Positions 50,392-58,876 of a DNA stretch of 64,000 nucleotides are shown here, piece after piece (within the stretch, counting starts at the first letter, position 1; each line of letters opens with the position of its first letter). The translations under genes were made by a program, and so were the position numbers. The stretch spans positions 51,310 through 115,309 of IMG/VR virus record IMGVR_UViG_3300027801_000011; one strand, 5' to 3'. Source of the DNA: a virus. Under the pieces are notes generated by a model. It was not told the origin of the DNA. It ran no database searches and saw only the letters and a list, made by a program, of their open reading frames with translations.

Positions 50392-51693
50392 TTAAAACCA
50401 CACGAATATAAACGGCATTATATAGAGGGGCCAAGCAATAAACATAGAAGTTATTGCGGTTCTGATAGGATTAGCGCCTGCTATCTTTGCCGCAGTAAAA
50501 GATGATAATGCGACAGGTGGAGTTATCATCGACAACACCCCAAAATACAATACAAACATATGTGCCCAGATTTCAGTGATTCCAGCATCTACTAGAGTTG
50601 GTGCTGCTACGATTGCTACAATAAGGTATGTAGAACTAGTCGGCATACCCATTCCAAGTATTATACACAATATTGCGACTAATGTCAAGAGAAAAAACGT
50701 ATTACCTCCAGATGCTACATTAAGTATAGATGTAATATGAAAACTAAGTCCAGTTTGATCCATTATCCCTATTATAAGACCGATGGCCGCAGATAGTATA
50801 ATAAGACCATACATGCTATCAGCGATAGGGGATACCGAAGCCGTTTTTTTAAAATCCCCTGCCATTGAAATTCTTCCTTTAGGAACTGAACAGAACAGCA
50901 CTGTATAGAACAATACTGCTGGTACAAGTGCCGAGAGTGCCACTGTCCAATAAGATACTTGAAGTATTTCTGCCATGAGAAATGCAGCTGCGCCCATAAC
51001 GGGGGGCATTAGTTGACCACCCGTGGAAGCAACTGCTTCATATGCAGCTGCTTTGTGTTTTTTATATCCACATTGAATCATTAGGGGTATTGTGAGTTGC
51101 CCTGTACTCATTACATTAGCTACAGCACTACCAGAGACACTACCAAATACTGCTGAGGAAAGGATTGCTACCTTGCCGGGCGATTGAACATGTTGTAAGA
51201 TAAATTTGATAATGTAGTCTATAATTCCAAATCTTACCAAGAATTGTCCAGCAAGAACAAATAAGAATACAATACCACACATAATAGACATTGACATACC
51301 AAGCATAGCGGTGTTATCTATAACGATATGTGATATTATATCATAATAATTCCTATCTGTCAAGAGGGGAAATGAAAGAAAACACATTAATATTATGCCG
51401 AACGCTTTGCCGCTTGTCTTAAAGCAAGCATAAACAACGAGCAAACAGAGAGGTATTGATATAAAGTTTAACAGAGTTTTTTCATAATTTGCGTATTCTG
51501 TTAGATATGGATATGCAAACCACATAGCCACACCCATAGAAACTAGTAGTAGACTATATCGTTTGTAAGCGTGTCCTAGAGCTGTGAATAGTATCAGAAC
51601 GAACCACTGCTCATCAAAGGTAGGGTATCCAACATAGAAATCTATGTCAGATACGCTTACCAATAGAAAGAGGGGTAGTAAAAAGTTAGTCAA
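50392..51693 (-). CDS. TRAP transporter fused permease, TAXI type
   Basis: A 433-residue, very hydrophobic protein with about twelve membrane segments. ASTGGQLMPPVMGAAAFLMA, GMGMPTSSTYLIVAIVAAPT and YFGVLSMITPPVALSSFTAA + KIAGANP are signature sequences of the DctM-like domain of TAXI-type fused TRAP permeases. The DctQ-like N-terminal region is short compared with bacterial fused permeases (often 600-850 residues). It uses the sodium gradient to import an organic acid delivered by the binding protein encoded just upstream. The start is a TTG overlapping the binding-protein stop (TTGACTAA); the next ATG is 52 codons in. There is no frameshift, so it looks functional. Confidence 0.88.
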   Translation of the reverse strand: MTNFLLPLFLLVSVSDIDFYVGYPTFDEQWFVLILFTALGHAYKRYSLLLVSMGVAMWFAYPYLTEYANYEKTLLNFISIPLCLLVVYACFKTSGKAFGIILMCFLSFPLLTDRNYYDIISHIVIDNTAMLGMSMSIMCGIVFLFVLAGQFLVRFGIIDYIIKFILQHVQSPGKVAILSSAVFGSVSGSAVANVMSTGQLTIPLMIQCGYKKHKAAAYEAVASTGGQLMPPVMGAAAFLMAEILQVSYWTVALSALVPAVLFYTVLFCSVPKGRISMAGDFKKTASVSPIADSMYGLIILSAAIGLIIGIMDQTGLSFHITSILNVASGGNTFFLLTLVAILCIILGMGMPTSSTYLIVAIVAAPTLVDAGITEIWAHMFVLYFGVLSMITPPVALSSFTAAKIAGANPIRTAITSMFIAWPLYIMPFIFVWF

Positions 51694-52630
51694 TTAACTT
51701 CAATACTTTATACGCAAATCTAGCGCCATTATGAATAGGAACTCCGCTTTCTTTAGAGTACATATTCTTCCTGTCGAAACCGCTAACCATCTTAGACGAT
51801 TTCTTATAAACCTCAGCATTGTTGTAAAGAGCAATAACCATGCTCGAAACAACTGGAACAGGCACATCTTTATGTGCCCATAAGACATAAGGGAATGTTA
51901 GTACACGTGTTGCACCCCTTACTTCTGGTGTTCTTTTCTTAGGATGTACAGTGGTTACAGAAAAGTTTTTCCAACCATGTAGCAACCTTTTTTCTGCTTC
52001 TCCTCCATTGAGAGATAAAACACGGATACCACCGTCACTCAAAGCCTCAGCATGTAATTTCTTAGTATGGCCTGCACCAATAGCAACAATAGTCACATCC
52101 ACCCGTCCTTGCCGAAAGGCGTTCCAATTGCCTGGCAAAGAAGTTACTGGTACACGTTTAACGTCATCCCACACTAGAGCGGGGTTAGAATTAAGTAGTT
52201 TGTGTTTAATATTCCAATGGAATCCAGGCGCTCCACGAAATCCAGAAGGCACTCGTTTGCCCTTTAGATCATCATAGTTTTTGATGCCTGAGTTATCCCG
52301 AACAGCAAGTCCTGTCTGGAAGAAGTGTAAATTAGCCACAAAACGTAGATTTTTGTGTGCTTTTTTTGATGTACGGATACCTGTGTATCCCCAATAAAAG
52401 TCCGTAGGATTGCTAATCCCAAAGTCTAGTTCTTTATTATCAACCTTTTCAAGATAAGATTGAGTACCACGATGAGGGATGGGGGTTAATGTTAATCCAG
52501 CCGCTCTCATAGTTTTCGCAAGTGCAAGGCCAGTTTGTGCATTAGCACTGCCCTTTGTAGTCCCTAACGTCTCAGCTAAAGATGTAGTTGTCATGGCGAC
52601 TAATACTAGTGCCGCAATAATGAATTTCAT
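51686..52630 (-). CDS. TAXI-family TRAP substrate-binding protein
   Basis: A 314-residue protein with a signal peptide (MKFIIAALVLVAMTTTSLAE, cleavage expected after Ala19). The mature chain has ALAKTMRAAGLTLTPIPHRG, DFGISNPTDFYWGYTG, LRFVANLHFFQTGLAVRDNS, LKGKRVPSGFRGAPG and VTIVAIGAGHTKKLHAEALS, the order seen in TAXI (TRAP-associated extracytoplasmic immunogenic) binding proteins. It works in the periplasm and feeds the fused permease encoded next. The start at 52630 is preferred because AGGAG lies 6 nt upstream and it gives a clean signal peptide. It begins 1 nt after the stop of the zinc-finger-like gene, so the three genes form an operon. Confidence 0.88.
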   Translation of the reverse strand: MKFIIAALVLVAMTTTSLAETLGTTKGSANAQTGLALAKTMRAAGLTLTPIPHRGTQSYLEKVDNKELDFGISNPTDFYWGYTGIRTSKKAHKNLRFVANLHFFQTGLAVRDNSGIKNYDDLKGKRVPSGFRGAPGFHWNIKHKLLNSNPALVWDDVKRVPVTSLPGNWNAFRQGRVDVTIVAIGAGHTKKLHAEALSDGGIRVLSLNGGEAEKRLLHGWKNFSVTTVHPKKRTPEVRGATRVLTFPYVLWAHKDVPVPVVSSMVIALYNNAEVYKKSSKMVSGFDRKNMYSKESGVPIHNGARFAYKVLKLID

Positions 52631-52631
52631 A

Positions 52632-52943
52632 TCATACTCCTGTAATAAATTCAATTAGATCGTTGTCGAGCTTAATCCAGCAATTGGAGCAAACAACAAA
52701 TGATTCACGAATAAGGGCGAACACTTCTTGTCTGCTTTCATTACTAGTTCCTACTCGTTTGGTTAGTTTACGGATTTCAGAGTTATGTGGATAAAACTTG
52801 AGGCAAACCGTCTCAGACTCGCCACAGTGTTTACAGTGCTTATCTCCTAAATATTCATTCAAGATAACAATACGTTTACGATAATTGCGTCTAGCAACCT
52901 TCTTAATCGTATCCTTATATTTTTCATAATGAGCATTTACCAT
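52632..52943 (-). CDS. HNH-like zinc protein with degenerate active site
   Basis: A 103-residue protein. HCKHCGESE (Cys37/Cys40) and VVCSNCWIKLDND (Cys85/Cys88) form the two CxxC knuckles of a phage HNH-type zinc fold, with LKFYPHNSEIRKL between. The usual catalytic HH is YPH here and the terminal His of NxxH is Asp, so nuclease activity is doubtful. It may be a DNA-binding relic or regulator. It is the first gene of the leftward TRAP operon and has a late promoter exactly 5 nt before its ATG. Confidence 0.7.
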   Translation of the reverse strand: MVNAHYEKYKDTIKKVARRNYRKRIVILNEYLGDKHCKHCGESETVCLKFYPHNSEIRKLTKRVGTSNESRQEVFALIRESFVVCSNCWIKLDNDLIEFITGV

Positions 52944-52948
52944 GCTTT

Positions 52949-52956
52949 TATTTATA
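52949..52956 (-). promoter_or_regulatory. T4-type late promoter for the TRAP operon (leftward)
   Basis: The top strand reads TATTTATA, so TATAAATA points left and ends 5 nt before the ATG at 52943. It is divergent to the gp18 late promoter at 52999. Confidence 0.75.
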
Positions 52957-52998
52957 AGAGACTACACATATAAAAACACTCTTTAGGATTCTTTTTTT

Positions 52999-53006
52999 TA
53001 TAAATA
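52999..53006 (+). promoter_or_regulatory. T4-type late promoter for gp18
   Basis: TATAAATA after a T-rich run, giving a leader of about 50 nt with AAGAAGGAG before the ATG at 53062. This is the longest late leader in the window. Confidence 0.8.
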
Positions 53007-53061
53007 TTATTAATAACAGATAAGAAAACTATCCCTTGTTAAAAAAGAAGGAGAACAAAAT

Positions 53062-55074
53062 ATGTCTTTTCTATCATCTCCTGGCGTACATGTAAAAGAG
53101 ATTGACCTTACGAATATTGTGCCTGCCGTTGCTACCACTGTTGGTGCAATTGCTGGCCCGTTCGCTAAAGGCCCAGTTTCTTCCATTACGACCATTGGGA
53201 GTGAACAAGATTTGTTGCAAGTGTTTGGTAAACCAAATGCTAGTAACTTTGAGTGGTGGTTCACAGCCGCTAACTTCCTTGCTTATTCCGATCAACTAAA
53301 GGTGATTCGTGCCGGTTCTGGAATCCTAAATGCTGGTGAAGCATCTGGTGTTTTAATCCGTGACGATGATCACTATCTACACGACTTCTGGGCCGAAACT
53401 GGTGACGGTCAAGTAACTTCTAACGATTGGTATGCACGTACTGCTGGAACTCATGGTAATTCAATTGGTATTCAGACTTGCCCATCTGCTACAGCATATG
53501 AACAGGACTTGAGTACTTCTAACCAAGTAAACGATGCTTCTGCAACTGCTGGTGAAAATGTTATCAGTGTTGATGATGCAGATGCCTCTGGTTTTGCAAT
53601 TAATATCGGTGATTTGCTCACATTTACTTCCACTAACGGTTCTATTACTCATGTGCCTGGTGATGAAGGAAATGAGTATCAAGTTACTGCTATCGCTACC
53701 AACGAACTGACGATTCGCCTTGCTGGTGATCCGAATGGTGCTGGTCTTGCCGTTGCAATTCCCGATGATTCTTTCATCCGAAGACGCTGGGCTTTCTACA
53801 ACCTCTTTAACGGGGCGCCTGGAACTTCTGCTTGGGCAACTGATAATACCCGTGGTACTGGTGATGAAATGCACATTGTTGTGTATGACACTACTGGTGA
53901 TCTAACTGGGTATGACTATGATGTTGCTGGTCAGGCAACGAATGCTGTACTTGAACGCTGGGACAGTGTAAGTAAGAATCCTGCTGCTAAGACTGCACAG
54001 GGTGGATCAAACTATTATGTTGATGTAATCTTTAGGGGTTCTCAATATATTTACTGGGGTGATCATCTTGCTGCTGGAACTAACTGGGGAACAGATGTAA
54101 CTGCTGCTATGACTGCCGTAAGTACAATTGCTATCGCAGAACTTACTGGTGGAACGGACGATTATGCAGTAAGTAACGGTGAACTCAAAACTGCTTACGA
54201 TCTGTTCTCAGACGTAGAAAGTCTTGATATTAACTTAGTACTTGCTGGGCCTTCTGGTGGTGTTACTAACAGTGCTGCTGGTATGGACACACATGGAACA
54301 ATGATTACTGATCTTTGCGAATTACGTAAAGATTGTGTAGGATTTATCTCTCCATATCGTGCCGCTACAGTTGGTGTTGCTTCCACTATCACGCAAACCT
54401 CTAATGTCGTAGATGCGTTTAATCTACTGCCATCGTCCTCTTACATAGTGTACGATAGTGGTTACAAATACATGTATGACAAGTATGCAGATGTTTATCG
54501 TTACGTACCACTAAATGGTGATATGGGCGGATTATGTGCTAATGCAGATAAAGTTGCCGATCCTTGGTATTCTCCTGCTGGATATAACCGTGGACATGTT
54601 CGTGGTGCTATTAAACTCTCTTACAACCCGAAGAACAGTGAAAGGGATCAACTATATCGTGCCAGAATTAATCCTGTTACGAACTTCCCAGGCCAAGGTG
54701 TTTTACTCTTTGGTGATAAAACTGCTCTTGCCAAACCTAGTGCATTTGATCGTATTAACGTACGCCGATTGTTCTTGGTACTTGAGAAGGCGATTGCTAC
54801 TGCTTCTAAATATCAACTCTTTGAATTCAACGATGAATTTACAAGGGCGCAGTTTAGGAACATGGTAGAACCTTTCTTGAGGGACGTACAGGGAAGACGA
54901 GGAATCTTTGACTTTAAGGTAGTCTGTGATTCATCTAATAATACAGGTGAAGTCATTGATCGTAACGAGTTTATTGGTGATATTTACATCAAACCAGCCC
55001 GTTCGATCAACTTCATTACCCTAAACTTTATTGCAGTACGAACTGGTGTTGCATTTAGTGAGGTAGGAGGTTAA
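53062..55074 (+). CDS. gp18: tail sheath protein gp18
   Basis: A 670-residue protein, near T4 gp18 (659). The start SFLSSPGVHVKEIDLTNIVP with GAIAGPFAKGPV and FGKPNASNFEWWFTAANFLA is diagnostic. The C-terminal domain (FDRINVRRLFLVLEKAIATA, ARSINFITLNFIAVRTGVAF) forms the conserved core that grips the tube. The middle (about 140-370) is a surface-exposed, variable region. It assembles as the contractile sheath around gp19, whose gene starts 2 nt later. Confidence 0.96.
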   Translation: MSFLSSPGVHVKEIDLTNIVPAVATTVGAIAGPFAKGPVSSITTIGSEQDLLQVFGKPNASNFEWWFTAANFLAYSDQLKVIRAGSGILNAGEASGVLIRDDDHYLHDFWAETGDGQVTSNDWYARTAGTHGNSIGIQTCPSATAYEQDLSTSNQVNDASATAGENVISVDDADASGFAINIGDLLTFTSTNGSITHVPGDEGNEYQVTAIATNELTIRLAGDPNGAGLAVAIPDDSFIRRRWAFYNLFNGAPGTSAWATDNTRGTGDEMHIVVYDTTGDLTGYDYDVAGQATNAVLERWDSVSKNPAAKTAQGGSNYYVDVIFRGSQYIYWGDHLAAGTNWGTDVTAAMTAVSTIAIAELTGGTDDYAVSNGELKTAYDLFSDVESLDINLVLAGPSGGVTNSAAGMDTHGTMITDLCELRKDCVGFISPYRAATVGVASTITQTSNVVDAFNLLPSSSYIVYDSGYKYMYDKYADVYRYVPLNGDMGGLCANADKVADPWYSPAGYNRGHVRGAIKLSYNPKNSERDQLYRARINPVTNFPGQGVLLFGDKTALAKPSAFDRINVRRLFLVLEKAIATASKYQLFEFNDEFTRAQFRNMVEPFLRDVQGRRGIFDFKVVCDSSNNTGEVIDRNEFIGDIYIKPARSINFITLNFIAVRTGVAFSEVGG

Positions 55075-55076
55075 CC

Positions 55077-55610
55077 ATGGCTAATATAGATGACTTTAAA
55101 GCAAACTTACTTGGTGGTGGTGCTCGTGCCAACCAATTTAGGGTAACGATTACTCCGCCCCCAGGCATTGCAATTGGATTAGATGTTCGAAGAACTTCTT
55201 TTCTAGTAAAATCGGCAGCTCTTCCTGCTCTATCTCTTGGTGAAATCGGTATTCCATTTCGTGGACGACAGATTTTCATCGCTGGTGACAGAAATACTGC
55301 TGAGACTTGGGACGTAACTTTCCTTAATGATACGGACTTTATGATCCGTAACGCTATGGAGAGATGGTCTAATGGAATTAACGATCTTGCCAATAATACT
55401 GGTGTGGTTGCTCCATCTGATTATCAGAGTGATTTGACTGTAGAACAGTTGGATCGTGATGATGCGGTACTGAAGTCTTACATCTTTAAGAGTGCTTGGC
55501 CGACTGCTGTTTCAACAATTGCGTTGGATACTGCTGAAGCTACTGCGATTGAAGAATTCTCAGTCACGTGGAGGTTCCAACACTTTGAAGCCTCTGGCGT
55601 AAACTTCTAA
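55077..55610 (+). CDS. gp19: tail tube protein gp19
   Basis: A 177-residue protein; T4 gp19 has 163. FKANLLGGGARANQFRVTIT, FLVKSAALPALSLGEIGIPF + RGRQIFIAGDR and ETWDVTFLNDTDFMIRNAME are typical tube-protein segments. It forms the inner tube through which DNA passes. It follows gp18 by 2 nt with GGAGGTTAACC as ribosome site. Confidence 0.95.
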   Translation: MANIDDFKANLLGGGARANQFRVTITPPPGIAIGLDVRRTSFLVKSAALPALSLGEIGIPFRGRQIFIAGDRNTAETWDVTFLNDTDFMIRNAMERWSNGINDLANNTGVVAPSDYQSDLTVEQLDRDDAVLKSYIFKSAWPTAVSTIALDTAEATAIEEFSVTWRFQHFEASGVNF

Positions 55611-55620
55611 TTATAAACCT

Positions 55621-55628
55621 ACTAAATA
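55621..55628 (+). promoter_or_regulatory. late promoter ACTAAATA for gp20
   Basis: ACTAAATA, the CTAAATA variant, followed by GAAGTAGGAG and the gp20 ATG at 55648. Confidence 0.65.
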
Positions 55629-55647
55629 GAAGTAGGAGAAAATTAGT

Positions 55648-57357
55648 ATGGCAGAGTTATTCGGATATAGTATAAAGAAAACCAAAGATCAGGCGTTGGG
55701 TAAAGATGAGAAATCATTTGTATCCCCAACGTCTGACGATGGTGCTGTAGAGGTTGCCGGTGGCGGCTTCTTTGGACAAGTATTAAACACTGACGGAAGA
55801 GAAAAAACTGAGATTGATCTCATCAAGCGGTATCGTGACATTTCCCAGCAGGGAGAGTGCGATACTGCTGTTGAGGACATCATCAATGAAGGTATTGTGG
55901 CCAATCAAGAAGATGTGCCCGTACATATTTCATTAGACAGAATTCCTTATTCAGATAAAATCAGACGCAAAATTAGAGATGAATTTGACGAAGTATTACG
56001 TTTACTTGATTTCGGAGTCAAGGGGCATGATGTTTTCCGTAGATGGTACGTAGATGGGCGCCTTTTCTATCACAAGGTTATTGATACGAAAGACCCTCGC
56101 AAGGGCATCACAGAATTACGTATGATTGATCCCACACGGATCAAAAAAGTACGAGAAGTAAAAAAGAGTCCAGACCCTAAGACGGGCGTTGAAATGGTAC
56201 GTTCTATCGAAGAGTATTTTGTATTCAATGATAAAGGTATTGAGAAAGCTGGTCTAGCAGGCTCTGGCGCCAACCAAGGAATTAAGATAGCATCAGATTC
56301 TATCACTTATGTTCCTTCTGGTCTAGTTAATCAAAACACAGGAATGGTAATGTCTTATCTACATAAGGCAATCAAACCTGTTAATCAGTTGCGTATGATT
56401 GAAGATTCATTAGTTATCTATCGTATCTCACGTGCGCCTGAGAGACGTATCTTCTATATTGACGTTGGTAATCTACCAAAGGTTAAAGCAGAACAGTATC
56501 TTAAAGACGTTATGAACAGGTATCGTAACAAAATGGTATATGATGCATCTACTGGAGAAATCCGTGATGATCGTAATCATATGTCTATGTTGGAAGATTT
56601 TTGGTTGCCACGGCGTGAAGGTGGTAGAGGTACAGAAATTACAACTTTGCCAGGCGGTTCTAATCTTGGAGAGATTGATGACATTACCTACTTTCAGAGA
56701 AAATTATATCGTTCACTTAACGTGCCGATTTCAAGACTTGAATCCGAAAGCGGTTTCTCTCTCGGCCGATCAACTGAGATCACTAGGGATGAACTTAAAT
56801 TCACTAAGTTTGTACAGAGAATACGGAAGAAATTCACTCCCCTATTCACTGACATACTCAAGACCCAACTACTTCTCAAAGGCATTATAGCTCAAGAGGA
56901 TTGGAAAGCTCTTCAAGAACACATTTCATATGATTTCCTAGAGGATGGTCATTTTGCCGCTCTTAAAGAATCAGAGTTACTTGAAGATCGTATTAATCAG
57001 TTGGGTACTATTGAACCTTATATCGGTACATTCTTCAGTAAAGAGTTTGTTCTGAAGAAGGTATTACATCTTAATGATTCCGAAATTCAAACAATGCGGG
57101 ATCAGATTAAGAAAGAGACAGAAACCGATCCAATGGATGGTGGAATTATTCTACCGCCAGGTGGTGACGGTATTCAACGTATTCCTGTTGATCCAATGGG
57201 AATGCCAATTGATCCGAAAATGCCTGCCGATGATAGGGCTAAGGCTGCAATGGGACTTGACCCATCAGCACCGTCTGTAACACCAACCGTTAAACAACCA
57301 GCGCCGGGTGCTGCTGGATCAGCTACTGACACACCGAACGCTTCTGGTGACAAGTAA
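55648..57357 (+). CDS. gp20: portal protein gp20
   Basis: A 569-residue protein, near T4 gp20 (524) with an added tail. GGGFFGQVLNTDGREKTEID, DISQQGECDTAVEDIINEGI and RAPERRIFYIDVGNLPKVKA with EQYLKDVMNRYRNKMVYD are gp20 hallmarks. From about residue 500 there is a Pro/Gly/Asp-rich tail (GGIILPPGGDGIQRIPVDPM and beyond) that looks disordered. It forms the dodecameric portal that starts head assembly and holds gp17. Confidence 0.96.
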   Translation: MAELFGYSIKKTKDQALGKDEKSFVSPTSDDGAVEVAGGGFFGQVLNTDGREKTEIDLIKRYRDISQQGECDTAVEDIINEGIVANQEDVPVHISLDRIPYSDKIRRKIRDEFDEVLRLLDFGVKGHDVFRRWYVDGRLFYHKVIDTKDPRKGITELRMIDPTRIKKVREVKKSPDPKTGVEMVRSIEEYFVFNDKGIEKAGLAGSGANQGIKIASDSITYVPSGLVNQNTGMVMSYLHKAIKPVNQLRMIEDSLVIYRISRAPERRIFYIDVGNLPKVKAEQYLKDVMNRYRNKMVYDASTGEIRDDRNHMSMLEDFWLPRREGGRGTEITTLPGGSNLGEIDDITYFQRKLYRSLNVPISRLESESGFSLGRSTEITRDELKFTKFVQRIRKKFTPLFTDILKTQLLLKGIIAQEDWKALQEHISYDFLEDGHFAALKESELLEDRINQLGTIEPYIGTFFSKEFVLKKVLHLNDSEIQTMRDQIKKETETDPMDGGIILPPGGDGIQRIPVDPMGMPIDPKMPADDRAKAAMGLDPSAPSVTPTVKQPAPGAAGSATDTPNASGDK

Positions 57358-57379
57358 TTAATTATTAAAGGAGAATAAA

Positions 57380-57547
57380 ATGAGTAGAGAATTTGTAGAT
57401 GCCACAATGAATGGTGATAACTCTAAAGCAGAAGATGATTTCAAAACATCTATTGCAGCTAAAGTTGGTGAAGTACTTGAACTTAAACGTCGAGAATTGG
57501 CCAAGAGTTTTGTAGGTACGCACGAAAAGGCGGAAAACGATGCTTAA
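57380..57547 (+). CDS. gp67: prohead core protein gp67-like
   Basis: A 55-residue protein: MSREFVDATMNGDNSKAEDD, then KTSIAAKVGEVLELKRRELA and AKSFVGTHEKAENDA. It has the gp67 position after gp20 and the typical short sequence in which a LELKRxELAK helix follows an acidic segment. gp67 is a scaffold-core component removed by the gp21 protease. T4 gp67 has 80 residues. AAGGAG precedes the ATG; the last 8 nt overlap the next gene. Confidence 0.75.
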   Translation: MSREFVDATMNGDNSKAEDDFKTSIAAKVGEVLELKRRELAKSFVGTHEKAENDA

Positions 57548-57788
57548 TTTCGTAGAGATTTACGAAGAAACCGTTGTGGAAAAGGACGAACATAAGAAAT
57601 CCAAAGCGTATAAGGGATTATCTCCTAAGATGCGGAGTGCTGTCGATGATATTTTCAAAAAAATGGAAGCTAAGCCGACAGATTTCCTAAATAGCTTTGA
57701 AAAAACAATTAAAGACGTTTCTAAGAAACATAATGTAATGAATAAGGATGTTATGAATTACTTTGAGAAAGAAATGTTAACGATCTAG
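57540..57788 (+). CDS. gp68: prohead core protein gp68-like
   Basis: An 82-residue, lysine-rich helical protein (LNFVEIYEETVVEKDEHKKS, MRSAVDDIFKKMEAKPTDFL). Sequence similarity to T4 gp68 (141 residues) is not evident by eye. The position between gp67 and gp21 and the charged helical composition make a core/scaffold role likely. It overlaps the gp67-like gene by 8 nt. Confidence 0.6.
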   Translation: MLNFVEIYEETVVEKDEHKKSKAYKGLSPKMRSAVDDIFKKMEAKPTDFLNSFEKTIKDVSKKHNVMNKDVMNYFEKEMLTI

Positions 57789-57799
57789 GAGAAGACTAA

Positions 57800-58168
57800 A
57801 TGGCGTTAGTTCTACAGACAATTAGTGACAGTGATTTTGAACACACAGTAAAAGTCACCACTACGGGTACGACCAGTACAACTGTTATTGCAGATGTCTC
57901 TGAACTCAAAGGCGATGCTACTAACCCACGTGTTTCAATTGTAGGCGTTACATGGTCAGTCGGGTCTGTTACCAATATTGAGTGGAACGCCGATTCAAAT
58001 GTCGTTGCACTATCTTTAACTGGAAACGGTTCTTGGACAAATATATCTATACCTAATAATGCCGGCACTGGAGTTAACGGTGATGTTCACCTTTCAACCG
58101 CTGGGGCTTCTGTTGGAACTGTTATACTACACCTTAGAAAAGTATCTGGATGGGATAATATCGTATAA
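57800..58168 (+). CDS. putative capsid-associated beta-sandwich protein
   Basis: A 122-residue protein rich in Thr, Val, Gly and Asn, and predicted all-beta (LVLQTISDSDFEHTVKVTTT, NIEWNADSNVVALSLTGNGS, TVILHLRKVSGWDNIV). It has no signal peptide. Its place among portal and protease genes suggests a head decoration or fibre-like protein. Similar small beta proteins are encoded here in some marine T4-like phages; no named family was recognised. The last base overlaps the ATG of the next gene. Confidence 0.65.
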   Translation: MALVLQTISDSDFEHTVKVTTTGTTSTTVIADVSELKGDATNPRVSIVGVTWSVGSVTNIEWNADSNVVALSLTGNGSWTNISIPNNAGTGVNGDVHLSTAGASVGTVILHLRKVSGWDNIV

Positions 58169-58860
58169 TGCTTAACGCACACACACATACAGAAATAGAT
58201 AAGGCAGTTATTCGCAGCCAACATACTCAGCGAAACTGGGATTTGAATCAAAACATTCCGAAGGCTGATATTAAGACACTACTACATGCAGTAACTAATT
58301 GTCCTAGTAAACAAAATATTGCATTTTACAAGGTACACTTTATTCAAGACCGTGACATAATTGAAGAAATTCATGAGAACACTTACGGTTTCGGAACAAC
58401 TAAAGGCCGAAAAGGTGCTGATTATGACGCTAGTGAGGTTCGTGAGACGGAGACAAATCCGCAGACCCTAGCTAATTTATTGGTGATTTTTGAAGACTAT
58501 AATTATTTAAACCACTTAGAAGGTGACATTCACAGAAATCAGGCAACTAGAGAGTATGTAATGAATGGTAAGTTGAGTGATGACCGACAGGCTGAACTTG
58601 ACAGAGATAAACAGATTGCAGTAGGTATTGCTTCTGGGTATCTTAACTTAACTGCTTCTTTGATGGGATACAAGACAGGGTGCTGTCAGTGTATGGATCA
58701 AAAGGCAATACAAAATATTGCTTTACTGGAAGAGAAACCCATTCTGTTGATGGGCGTAGGATTTCCCCAAAAGGGTGTAAGTCGGCGTCAACATCACGTA
58801 AGGGATTTCAATTTCGTAACAAAGAAAAAACAACCTATCAAATATAAGATATGGGATTGA
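58168..58860 (+). CDS. nitroreductase-like flavoprotein in the head operon
   Basis: A 230-residue protein with a nitroreductase-fold pattern. VIRSQHTQRNWD (14-25) supplies the N-terminal Arg/Ser FMN contacts; LLHAVTNCPSKQNIAFYKVH (38-57) matches the APSxxNxQPW region; AVGIASGYLNLTASLMGYKT (about 150-169) is the helix of aaxxxxxNLxLxAxxxGxxx; LLMGVGFPQKGVSRRQHH (about 193-210) is the GxP-R region that binds FMN phosphate. Members reduce nitro groups, flavins or other substrates with NAD(P)H, or are co-opted for unrelated roles. Finding one between gp20 and gp21 is odd; no role in head assembly is known to me. An intact CCQCMD cluster is also unusual. Confidence 0.75.
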   Translation: MLNAHTHTEIDKAVIRSQHTQRNWDLNQNIPKADIKTLLHAVTNCPSKQNIAFYKVHFIQDRDIIEEIHENTYGFGTTKGRKGADYDASEVRETETNPQTLANLLVIFEDYNYLNHLEGDIHRNQATREYVMNGKLSDDRQAELDRDKQIAVGIASGYLNLTASLMGYKTGCCQCMDQKAIQNIALLEEKPILLMGVGFPQKGVSRRQHHVRDFNFVTKKKQPIKYKIWD

Positions 58861-58876
58861 ACTTAGGAAGAGTGCT

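Noticed and set aside
52632-52943. active homing HNH endonuclease
   Set aside because: Zinc-binding CxxC pairs are present but the catalytic His residues expected for HNH are replaced.
55055-55393. leftward frame opposite gp19
   Set aside because: Shadow of the tail tube gene with no independent signals.
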